Source of the DNA: an uncultured Lachnospiraceae bacterium
Lineage (GTDB): Bacteria; Bacillota; Clostridia; Lachnospirales; Lachnospiraceae
DNA: 64,000 bases
Reading direction: 5' to 3'
NCBI GenBank assembly: GCA_910579425.1
Contig: CAJTVL010000002.1
Location: forward strand, 1 to 64,000
In this document: piece after piece, positions 45,329 to 52,457 of the stretch
How positions within the stretch are numbered: the first letter of the stretch is position 1
Layout: each line of letters begins with the position of its first letter
Notes under the pieces: generated by a model
Told to the model about the DNA's origin: nothing
What the model saw: the letters and a program-made list of their open reading frames with translations, nothing else
Databases searched by the model: none
Translations under genes and position numbers: made by a program

Positions 45329-46516
45329 ATGCTTGCATACAAGATAATTAGTTTATTTTTTTGGCTGTTGATGATTCCTTTTTGTATGGGCCTTTTGAGC
45401 CTGCCCTTTCTGGAAAAAAGGCACAGGACGCCGGGGACCGCTTTGCTTGCAGGGTATATTCTGCAGTTCACCCTTTTGGAGATCGTGGGGATACCGGTGG
45501 TGCTTCTGGCGGTCTATCATGGGTTCAGCACCTTTATCAAGTGGTATACACCTTTTCTGGCAGTCTGTGCTCTGGCGGGAATCTGGGTAACCTATGCGAA
45601 GCTGCGCAGGGGGTACGAGCTTAACTTTAAGGAATCCTTTGGGGGAAACAGAGTTTCCCTGGAGAGCAGGATATGCTGGCTTTTGTTCCTGGCTCTTTTG
45701 GGATTTCAGCTTTATATGGCTTTCACCAGGGCGTCCTTTGACGGGGATGACGCCTATTACGGTGTACAGGCCCTGACAGCCCAGCAGATTGATTCCCTTT
45801 ACCGGGTAAATCCCTATACGGGGCGGAGTTCGCCTCTGGATGTGCGCCATGCCCTTGCCCTCTTCCCGGTCTGGGAGGCCTATGTGGGCAGCATGTGCGG
45901 GATCCATGCAACCATGATGTGCCATAGCGTGATTCCCCTGATTTTGATTCCTCTGACCTATCTTCTTTATTTCCGGATCGGAAAAGTGCTTTTAAAGGGC
46001 GGCGGAGCCTCTCCTGCAAAGAAAGAATTGCTTCCCATGTTTATGGTGCTGATTGCCCTGTGGCAGATGTTTGGAGCCGTATCGATTTACACGGCCGAGA
46101 CCTTCTTCCTCACCCGGACCTGGCAGGGAAAGTCCTTTGCAGGTAATTTTGTGATTCCGGCAGTGCTATGGATTTTCTTGTGCCTTTTTGAGAAGGGGAG
46201 CCCGAAGGGCCGGGGGCTTCGGCTGAAGGAGGGCTGGAGCATCACGGAAAACGGAAAGAGTATTTTAGGCGAAAAGAGTAAGGAGTGCCGGGGACAGACC
46301 GGCTTCTGGCTTTTGCTTGCCTGCCTGAACCTGGCCGGAGGAGCCAGCAGTTCTCTGGCAATTCTTTTAAGCTGCCTGATGACGGCAGGCTTTGGCCTTT
46401 TGTTTGCCCTCAGGGAAAAACAGATCGGTATCCTGGTGAAGGGGGCGCTTGCCTGTTTGCCCGGGGCAGTTTATGTACTGCTTTATGTGGCCCTCACCCA
46501 TGGACTATTGGTATAA
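45329..46516 (+). pseudogene. N-terminal part of a split GT-C-like gene
   Basis: About 395 residues from the ATG at 45329 (AAGGAG upstream; the frame is open from a GTG at 45296). Several helices, then TRASFDGDDAYYGVQALTAQQ, RVNPYTGRSSPLDVRHALALFP: a DGDDAYY loop and a PLDxRHAL segment I recall from DUF6077-type GT-C-like proteins. The frame stops at 46516 in the middle of a membrane region. The next ORF, in another frame, looks like the missing C-terminal part. I read this as one gene broken by a frameshift near 46500-46560, or as a two-piece protein. Confidence 0.6.
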
Positions 46517-46530
46517 TCAGGAGGAGTTTT

Positions 46531-47310
46531 ATGTACGGGATATTTATGGAAAGTCTTGTGATTTTTAAGCTGTATACGGGACTTAAGCCGCTGCTGGCGC
46601 TGTCCCTTCTGATGTGGGTTTTCCTGCTGATCACGGAAAAAAACAAAAAAGTGCGCCTGGTGCTGGTGTATGCGCCCTTTTTGACAGCGGCCCTGTTTCT
46701 TTTCCCGGTGAGCCGCAAGGCCTTCGTGGCGGCAGGGCTGGACGGGGAGACTTATTACCGGGTGCTGTGGACCATCCCTATGGGGGTGATTTTCTGCTAT
46801 GGGGCCTGCAGGCTTTTTGCGCGGCACAGAAAGACAGGCCTTCTGATTGCCGGCGCTCTGATCGCCCTGTGCGGGAGCTGGGTCTATCGGAGCCCTTATA
46901 TTACCAGAGCGGAGAATCTTTATCATATCCCCGATACGGTGGTGAAGATCTGCGACCGGATCGGAAGCGGGGATTCGGACGTAAGGGTATCCGCAGTAAT
47001 GCCTCCGGAGCTGATTCATTTTGTCAGGCAGTATGACGCATCCATCAACATGCCTTACGGCAGGGAAATGCTGGTAGAACGGTGGGCGTACTACAATGCG
47101 GTTTATGAGGCCATGGAAGGGGCGGAAGTGGTGGAAATGGAAAAGCTGCTTGAGGTTACCAGGCAGGAGGGGTGTCAGTATCTGGTGATGGGGCAGGGGA
47201 AAGAAACGGATACGGATCCTGAAAAGAGCGGCCTTGTGCTGATTGACGAGATTGACGGATACCGGATTTATCAGGATCCTGAGGTGGCGGCCCCTGATGC
47301 GGGGCGCTAA
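46531..47310 (+). pseudogene. C-terminal part of the split GT-C-like gene
   Basis: About 259 residues from the ATG at 46531, which has a strong AGGAGG Shine-Dalgarno, so it may be translated on its own. Several membrane helices (LALSLLMWVFLLITE and others) and a soluble tail (from CDRIGSGDSDVRV) match the expected C-terminal half of a GT-C-like protein such as the one split at 46516. A third frame across the junction (from 46503) encodes a plausible linker ending near 46565, so more than one indel may be present. Either decay, sequencing error or split gene. Confidence 0.55.
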
Positions 47311-47342
47311 GGAGGGAAAGGGTGAAATGAGGAAGAGCAATT

Positions 47343-48842
47343 ATGCTGTTTAATTCATATGGGTTTGTATTTGCATTTTTCCCAGTGCTGTTGGCGGTTT
47401 GTTATGCCTGTCTGAAAATAGAAAACAAAGGGGGCGGCACAAAATATGCGGCCTTGTTATTGCCCGGGGTTCTGCTGCTTGCTTCCCTGCTGTTTTACGG
47501 TTTCGAACGGCCCGAATATCTGCCTGTGTTCCTGGGAAGCATGGGGATCAATTATTTCCTGTTCCGTCTCATGGAGAGAGTGTCCGCAAAAGGGAAAAAG
47601 GCGGTTCTTTTTGTGGGCCTTGTCTTTCATCTGGGGCTGCTTTTGGGTTTTAAATACAGAGACACCGGGGGCTTCGTGCCGCTGGGTATCAGCTTTTTTA
47701 CCTTTACCCAGATTGCTTTTTTGACGGAGGGCTTCCGGGGAAATCTCAAAAAGGTCAGCCTGCTTTTTTACGGATTGTATGTCAGTTTTTTTCCGAAGGT
47801 GATGCAGGGGCCTATTGCTCTGCCGGGGGAAATGCTCTCCCAGTTTGAAAGCAGGTTTTCGCACAAAACAGAAAAAAGACAGATCGATTGGGAGCAGGTC
47901 TACAGGGGGCTGTGTCTGTTTGTGCTCGGCCTGTTTAAAAAAGTTCTGATTGCGGATACCCTGGGAGGGGCGGCGGACTTTGGTTATTCCAATCTTGCCC
48001 TTTTAAATTCCGGGGACGGATTGATTGTGATGCTCTCCTATACTCTGCAGCTTTATTTTGACTTTAGCGGCTATTGCGATATGGCAATGGGGATTGCGCA
48101 AATGCTGGGATTTGAGCTGCCCCTGAATTTTGACGCGCCCTATAAAGCGGCGGATATTATGGAGTTTTGGGACAGATGGCACATGACTTTAACTCGTTTT
48201 TTTACAAGGTATCTGTATATTCCCCTGGGAGGCAGCAGAAGGGGGCGGCTTCGGACCTACATAAATTGTCTGATTGTTTTTCTGGTCAGCGGAATCTGGC
48301 ACGGAGCCGGGGCGCAGTTTGTGATCTGGGGGCTGCTGCACGGAGGTTTGTTTGTGCTGACCAGGATGTGGAAGGATTTTCGGGGAAATTCTCCCGGGCC
48401 GGAAAGCGGTCTTTCCAAAACTTCGGCGCGGTCTGCAGGTGTTTTTCATGCTCTTTGTGTTTTGCTCACCTTTTTATATGTAAATATTGCCTGGATTTTT
48501 TTCAGGGCGCCTTCGGTAAAGGAGGCCCTGGCGCTGCTTCAAACCATCGGGAGTTTTTCTTTTGGCAGGATTAACCGGGAGCTGGCCGGATGCTTTAATC
48601 TGGACGAGTTTTGGTACGTGATCAAGGTGCTTGGGTTGGATCGCTGGCAGTATGCCCACTATATCCTTATGGTTCTCATTCTGACGGCCGCGCTTTTGCT
48701 GGTGTTTTTTGCAAAGACGGCAGTGAGCGTCTCAAAGAGGGCAAAGCCGGGAGCCAGGGGCGCGTTTTTCCTGGCGGTATTGTTTGTGTGGAGCGTGCTT
48801 TCTTTTTCGGGGGTCAGCTCGTTTTTGTATGTGAATTTCTAA
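47343..48842 (+). CDS. MBOAT O-acyltransferase (pair 2)
   Basis: 499 residues with about eleven helices. Marks of the AlgI/DltB-like MBOAT family: MLFNSYGFVFAFFPVLL start, YFDFSGYCDMAMG, RYLYIPLGGSRRG and the His of IWHGAGAQFVIWGLLHG. It should pass an acyl group across the membrane for attachment to a surface glycan. RBS GAGGAAGAG. Followed 24 bases later by an SGNH-like partner. It is diverged from the pair 1 enzyme, so it may serve a different residue or acyl group. Confidence 0.92.
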   Translation: MLFNSYGFVFAFFPVLLAVCYACLKIENKGGGTKYAALLLPGVLLLASLLFYGFERPEYLPVFLGSMGINYFLFRLMERVSAKGKKAVLFVGLVFHLGLLLGFKYRDTGGFVPLGISFFTFTQIAFLTEGFRGNLKKVSLLFYGLYVSFFPKVMQGPIALPGEMLSQFESRFSHKTEKRQIDWEQVYRGLCLFVLGLFKKVLIADTLGGAADFGYSNLALLNSGDGLIVMLSYTLQLYFDFSGYCDMAMGIAQMLGFELPLNFDAPYKAADIMEFWDRWHMTLTRFFTRYLYIPLGGSRRGRLRTYINCLIVFLVSGIWHGAGAQFVIWGLLHGGLFVLTRMWKDFRGNSPGPESGLSKTSARSAGVFHALCVLLTFLYVNIAWIFFRAPSVKEALALLQTIGSFSFGRINRELAGCFNLDEFWYVIKVLGLDRWQYAHYILMVLILTAALLLVFFAKTAVSVSKRAKPGARGAFFLAVLFVWSVLSFSGVSSFLYVNF

Positions 48843-48866
48843 AAATAAGCAGGAGAGAAAGAAAAA

Positions 48867-49955
48867 TTGAACACAACGAAATTATTCCAAAAGACCATCC
48901 TGTTCTTTCTGGGCTTTGTCCTGGCGGCGCTTCTTTTTGGCATGGCCCTGGTGGTATATGTGGATCCCTTTTTCCATTATCACAGCCCACTGAAAGGCTT
49001 TCCTTACCTTGTGGATAATCAGTTATCCCAGAATCCCGGAATGGCGGCGAACATGGAATATGACAGCGTAATCCTGGGCTCTTCCATGACGGTCAATTTC
49101 CAGACGGACTGGTTTGCGGAGCTGATGGATTTGGACGCAATAAAGCTCAGCTACAGCGCGGCATATCCCAAAGACCAGGCCAATATTATGGAGATTATAT
49201 TCCGGAGCAAAAATAATCAGGGGCAGAGACGGCTGAAAAAGGTTTTTTTGGGGGTGGATGTGCTCACCTATACGGGAGGCGTGGAGGAGACCAAATATCC
49301 CATTCCGGAGTATTTGTATGACCAAAACTATTTAAACGACATCCAATATCTTTTGAACAAAGACGTGCTGCTGAACTATATTCTTCGTCCTCTGGCGGAT
49401 CCCGATCCCACGGATCTGTCCAATGTATATGCCAGTTGGTGGACGGAGGAATATTACAGTGAGGAATGGGTTCTGCACAATTATCATTCCCCTGAGCAGG
49501 TGAAGGAGGAGACAGCCAGGGATGCCTATCTTGAGGCGGTGGAAGCCAATTTGGCGGTGAATATCTGCCCTTATATAGAAAAGAACCCGCAGACAGAGTT
49601 TGTGGTCTTTTTCCCGCCCTACAGTATTTTGTTCTGGAATGATGTGCTCAGAGAAAATCATTTGGAGGCGACTCTGGAGGAGTACCGGTATATTGCCAAT
49701 CGGCTGAACGCCTATGAAAATGTGAAGGTTTATTTTTTCCCCGATCAGGAGGAAATCATCTGCGACTTGAACAATTACGCGGATTACAGCCATTATCATC
49801 CCCGGTATAACCGGTTCATGGCGCAGTGTTTTGCGCAGGGAAAGTATCTGGTGGCAAAGCAGGGAGAGCAGGGGAAGAAGATTGAGGATTATCTGGCCCA
49901 CATGAGAGAAATTGCACTGGGATTTGATTATGAGGAATTGCTGGCAGGAAAATAA
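48867..49955 (+). CDS. SGNH-like acyltransferase partner (pair 2)
   Basis: 362 residues from a TTG at 48867 (AGGAG 11 bases upstream). A membrane anchor (TILFFLGFVLAALLFGMALVVYV) is followed by an extracytoplasmic domain with a block I-like VILGSSMTVNFQ (Ser) and a late HYHPRYN in place of the usual Asp-x-x-His. As the immediate neighbour of an MBOAT gene it is the likely acceptor-side partner. Its end is convergent with the next gene across a terminator hairpin. Catalytic competence is uncertain from sequence alone. Confidence 0.78.
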   Translation: MNTTKLFQKTILFFLGFVLAALLFGMALVVYVDPFFHYHSPLKGFPYLVDNQLSQNPGMAANMEYDSVILGSSMTVNFQTDWFAELMDLDAIKLSYSAAYPKDQANIMEIIFRSKNNQGQRRLKKVFLGVDVLTYTGGVEETKYPIPEYLYDQNYLNDIQYLLNKDVLLNYILRPLADPDPTDLSNVYASWWTEEYYSEEWVLHNYHSPEQVKEETARDAYLEAVEANLAVNICPYIEKNPQTEFVVFFPPYSILFWNDVLRENHLEATLEEYRYIANRLNAYENVKVYFFPDQEEIICDLNNYADYSHYHPRYNRFMAQCFAQGKYLVAKQGEQGKKIEDYLAHMREIALGFDYEELLAGK

Positions 49956-49989
49956 CAGCCCCGGCGGCTTACTGCGCCGGGCTGCTGTT
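49946..49989 (-). terminator. Terminator between convergent genes
   Basis: A long stem (AACAGC and CCCGGCG on the left, CGCCGGG and GCTGTT on the right, with a two-base bulge) at 49954-49989. On the minus strand it is followed by TATTTT, so it ends the 50967-49969 gene; the plus side has only TTT. Confidence 0.75.
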
Positions 49990-50967
49990 TACCACGTCCA
50001 TTTTGTTATTGATAATGTCGGCCACGCGGTCGGCAATTTTTTCGCGCCCTGCATCGTTATAATGCATGTGGTCGCTCATATAAGCTTCGTAGTTGCCCTC
50101 GTTGATGGTGCCGTAATAGTTGTCGATAAATGAGACGCCGCAGTCCAGAACCGCCTCGGATTCCTTCACCAGATAATGATTTAAGGTACCGTTTCCAAGG
50201 TCAGTGACGGTGCCGTTTTGAAGCTTGCCGTCCTCATCCAGATAACGGGCGTAAGTGTGGGACAGTACAAAGATGCGGATGTAAGGCCAGGTGGTTTTGA
50301 TATTTTGAATCGTAGTCCGCAGGCCTCCTGTGAAGGCGGTGACATCGTAGGGGTTGTCCGGATTGTCGGAGGGGGTTCCCATGTTATAGTCTGTACTGTC
50401 ATACATGATCAGGATCACATCCACCTGATCCATGTCCACGGTTTTCATTACTTCCACACTTTCCATATATCCGGGATCCGGTTCGTCTCCGGCAATGGAG
50501 GTGATAGCCGTAAATTCGTTGTTGCGGAAACATTCTGTCACATAGTAGAGATTAAAGTGGTCTCTGGTATATTCCGGATTGTAAGTGGGGTATTTGCAGG
50601 CTGCGGAGGAATCAGGAAAAGCGCAGTTATAAACCACAGAATCCGTCTTCTTTTCGATCAGGGAGCAGAGGCCGTTATCGCCCCTCTCGTCTGTAAAGGG
50701 GTTGTTTCCCAGACAAAGGATTGTGGTTACGCCGTCATCCTCCCTGCCCTCAAGGGCGGAGGCGTCCATGGGAATAATCATGTCCAGGGTTTCCACGTCA
50801 AATTCGGAAGGGTCGATTTCCTCCAGGTCGGCATTCAGCTCATTGATGTCCACCCCTTTGTTCCAGCGTACCAGCCGGTAGACGGCCACGCCGGCAATCA
50901 ATACAATCGCGGCGATCAGTATAATATGAAGATTGAGGGAAGGGGATTTTTTTCTGTTGTTTTTCAT
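49969..50967 (-). CDS. SGNH-fold protein lacking catalytic residues
   Basis: 332 residues. An N-terminal helix (IILIAAIVLIAGVAVYRLV) anchors an extracytoplasmic domain clearly related to the SGNH lipoprotein at 14726. Block I is LGNNPF where the relative has LGDSIF, so the nucleophile Ser (about residue 89) and its Asp are replaced by Asn. Block III is MYDSTDY where the relative has YGTNDF. Block V (SDHMHYNDAGREK) keeps Asp and His. The protein looks full-length and well folded, so it is probably a binding or scaffolding protein, or uses other residues. No frameshift. Function unknown. Confidence 0.8.
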   Translation of the reverse strand: MKNNRKKSPSLNLHIILIAAIVLIAGVAVYRLVRWNKGVDINELNADLEEIDPSEFDVETLDMIIPMDASALEGREDDGVTTILCLGNNPFTDERGDNGLCSLIEKKTDSVVYNCAFPDSSAACKYPTYNPEYTRDHFNLYYVTECFRNNEFTAITSIAGDEPDPGYMESVEVMKTVDMDQVDVILIMYDSTDYNMGTPSDNPDNPYDVTAFTGGLRTTIQNIKTTWPYIRIFVLSHTYARYLDEDGKLQNGTVTDLGNGTLNHYLVKESEAVLDCGVSFIDNYYGTINEGNYEAYMSDHMHYNDAGREKIADRVADIINNKMDVVNSSPAQ

Positions 50968-51049
50968 AAGCTGCTCCTTTGATTCTGTAATTCTTTCGCT
51001 ATTCTACTATTATTTGACCGAAAAATCCACTTATTCATAAAAATTTAAT

Positions 51050-51094
51050 ATATCTTTCGGGATTTTTGTGATAAAATACCGATATCTTTCGGGA
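51050..51094 (+). repeat. 13-base direct repeat flanking a -10-like box
   Basis: ATATCTTTCGGGA occurs exactly at 51050-51062 and again at 51082-51094, 32 bases apart (three helical turns). A TAAAAT box lies between them at 51072-51077, about 55 bases before the ATG at 51133. A candidate operator for the transporter pair. Confidence 0.6.
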
Positions 51095-51132
51095 AAACTT
51101 TCAAAGTAGACTTTCAAAATAAGAGGAACAAT

Positions 51133-51492
51133 ATGAAAAAGCAATTGAAATGGGGTAATATCCTGATGCTGCAGGCCGTATTTCTGGTTTACAGCATATC
51201 CAGCGTCGTCTCTAAATTGGCTTCCGGCAGGGAGCTCTTCAGCGTGGAGTTTTTGCTCCTTTACGGGCTGGATATTCTGGTGCTGGGAATTTATGCGCTC
51301 CTTTGGCAGCAGGTGATCAAAAAATTTGAGCTTTCCGTTGCCTATGCAAACAAGGCGGTTACCCTTCTGTGGGCGCTGGTGTGGGGGATCTGTATCTTTC
51401 ATGAGGAGATTACCTTTTTTAAGGCGGCGGGGATTGTGCTGGTGATGGCAGGGATATTTATATTGAACAGCGAGGAGGGAAAAGAGTCATGA
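51133..51492 (+). CDS. SMR/EamA-like transporter subunit A
   Basis: 119 residues with four hydrophobic helices (MLQAVFLVYSISSVVSKLA first). One of a pair of short proteins, like ArnE/ArnF, which flip aminoarabinose-phosphoundecaprenol. The final helix pair reads FFKAAGIVLVMAGIFIL, a typical SMR/EamA ending. The stop overlaps the start of the second subunit by four bases. In this locus the likely cargo is a polyprenyl-phosphate sugar made by the GtrB-like enzymes. Confidence 0.78.
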   Translation: MKKQLKWGNILMLQAVFLVYSISSVVSKLASGRELFSVEFLLLYGLDILVLGIYALLWQQVIKKFELSVAYANKAVTLLWALVWGICIFHEEITFFKAAGIVLVMAGIFILNSEEGKES

Positions 51493-51824
51493 ATTTATCA
51501 ATTTTGATATTGATTTTGTCAGTGATAATTGCCTCCTTTGCGCAGATTCTTTTGAAAAAGAGCGCGGCGAAAACCTACAGCTCGCCCATACGGGAGTATC
51601 TGAACGTTTATGTGATCTGCGGCTATGGGATGATGTTTTTGTCCATGTTTATCACAGTGCTTGCCTACCGGGGACTGGATTTTTCCAACGTGCCTGTGAT
51701 AGAGTCTTTGGGATATGTGGTGGTTATGCTGCTCAGCTACCTGTTTTTTAAAGAAAGGATCACGAAACGTAAGCTCCTGGGAATGGCAGTGATCCTGCTG
51801 GGAATTTTTGTGTACTATCGGTAA
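51489..51824 (+). CDS. SMR/EamA-like transporter subunit B
   Basis: 111 residues with four helices. LILSVIIASFAQILLKKSA is the standard first helix of SMR/EamA proteins, and ESLGYVVVMLLSYLFFKERIT is the conserved third-helix region with its Glu. Starts inside the previous stop (ATGA). With subunit A it would form an asymmetric heterodimer, probably a lipid-linked sugar flippase. A drug-efflux role is less likely given the neighbours. Confidence 0.82.
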   Translation: MNLSILILILSVIIASFAQILLKKSAAKTYSSPIREYLNVYVICGYGMMFLSMFITVLAYRGLDFSNVPVIESLGYVVVMLLSYLFFKERITKRKLLGMAVILLGIFVYYR

Positions 51825-51859
51825 AAACAGTCCGGACAGCAGCAATTGCCGCTGCCCGG
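51823..51859 (-). terminator. Terminator of the zinc-ribbon gene
   Basis: CCGGACAGC (51832-51840) pairs with GCTGCCCGG (51851-51859) with one mismatch. On the minus strand it is followed by a run of five T, so it ends the 52203-51868 gene. Confidence 0.7.
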
Positions 51860-51867
51860 AGCAGGTG

Positions 51868-52203
51868 TCAAGAGAGTTTTTCGATGCTGCAATTCTCTGC
51901 GGATGAATGGTTCATGGCTGCTAAAAGAGTAGTGATCGGCAGGTTATGCTTGTTTTGAGCCTGAAGCTCTTTATACCATTTACTGTATTTGTACATTCGG
52001 TATGTAGTTTTGAGCCTGCCGAGCTGTGCGTCATCGGCACAGGCATTTTTGAAGGCCTCCCTTTCCGACATATCAAGTTCCACATAATCCAGATAGGAGA
52101 TTTGGAGTTCTGTAAGTGGGTCAGTGCATTTCGGACAGATCATTTTGTGGCCATTCAGCATGAAGACGCGGTGACAACGTTTACAATAGTGCATGTACAT
52201 CAT
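51868..52203 (-). CDS. Small zinc-ribbon protein
   Basis: 111 residues. Two CxxC pairs near the start (YCKRCHRVFML and ICPKCTDPL) form a zinc ribbon; the rest is helical (REAFKNACADDAQLGRL and others). No signal peptide, so cytosolic. The start codon has AAGGGGA upstream; ATG codons two and four are alternatives. Flanked by convergent and divergent neighbours and ending in its own terminator, it is a single-gene unit. I do not recognise a named family; a regulatory or nucleic-acid-binding role is possible. Confidence 0.7.
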   Translation of the reverse strand: MMYMHYCKRCHRVFMLNGHKMICPKCTDPLTELQISYLDYVELDMSEREAFKNACADDAQLGRLKTTYRMYKYSKWYKELQAQNKHNLPITTLLAAMNHSSAENCSIEKLS

Positions 52204-52287
52204 AAAAATTCCCCTTTTCTATTAAAAGCACACAATAGTTGAAAACCTGATATTAAGTTTACAGTTTATGCGAAAAAAGTCAATAAC

Positions 52288-52316
52288 TTATATGGTAATA
52301 TTTGCCGTACTATAGT
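52288..52316 (+). promoter_or_regulatory. Possible promoter of the GH25 gene
   Basis: TTATAT (52288-52293), 17 bases, then TATAGT (52311-52316), 142 bases before the ATG at 52458. The -35 is weak. The leader between has no structure I recognise as a known riboswitch. Confidence 0.4.
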
Positions 52317-52457
52317 GACAGAATCTGGCAAATTTCGGCAAAATCAGGCAGCAGGGAACGAAAACCGGGCCATTCCTGCATATAAAGGGATTGTGCCGGA
52401 AGGAATTAGATGATAAAATGTAGTTCACCGAAAATGAAAGCAGGAGGGTATACATAT

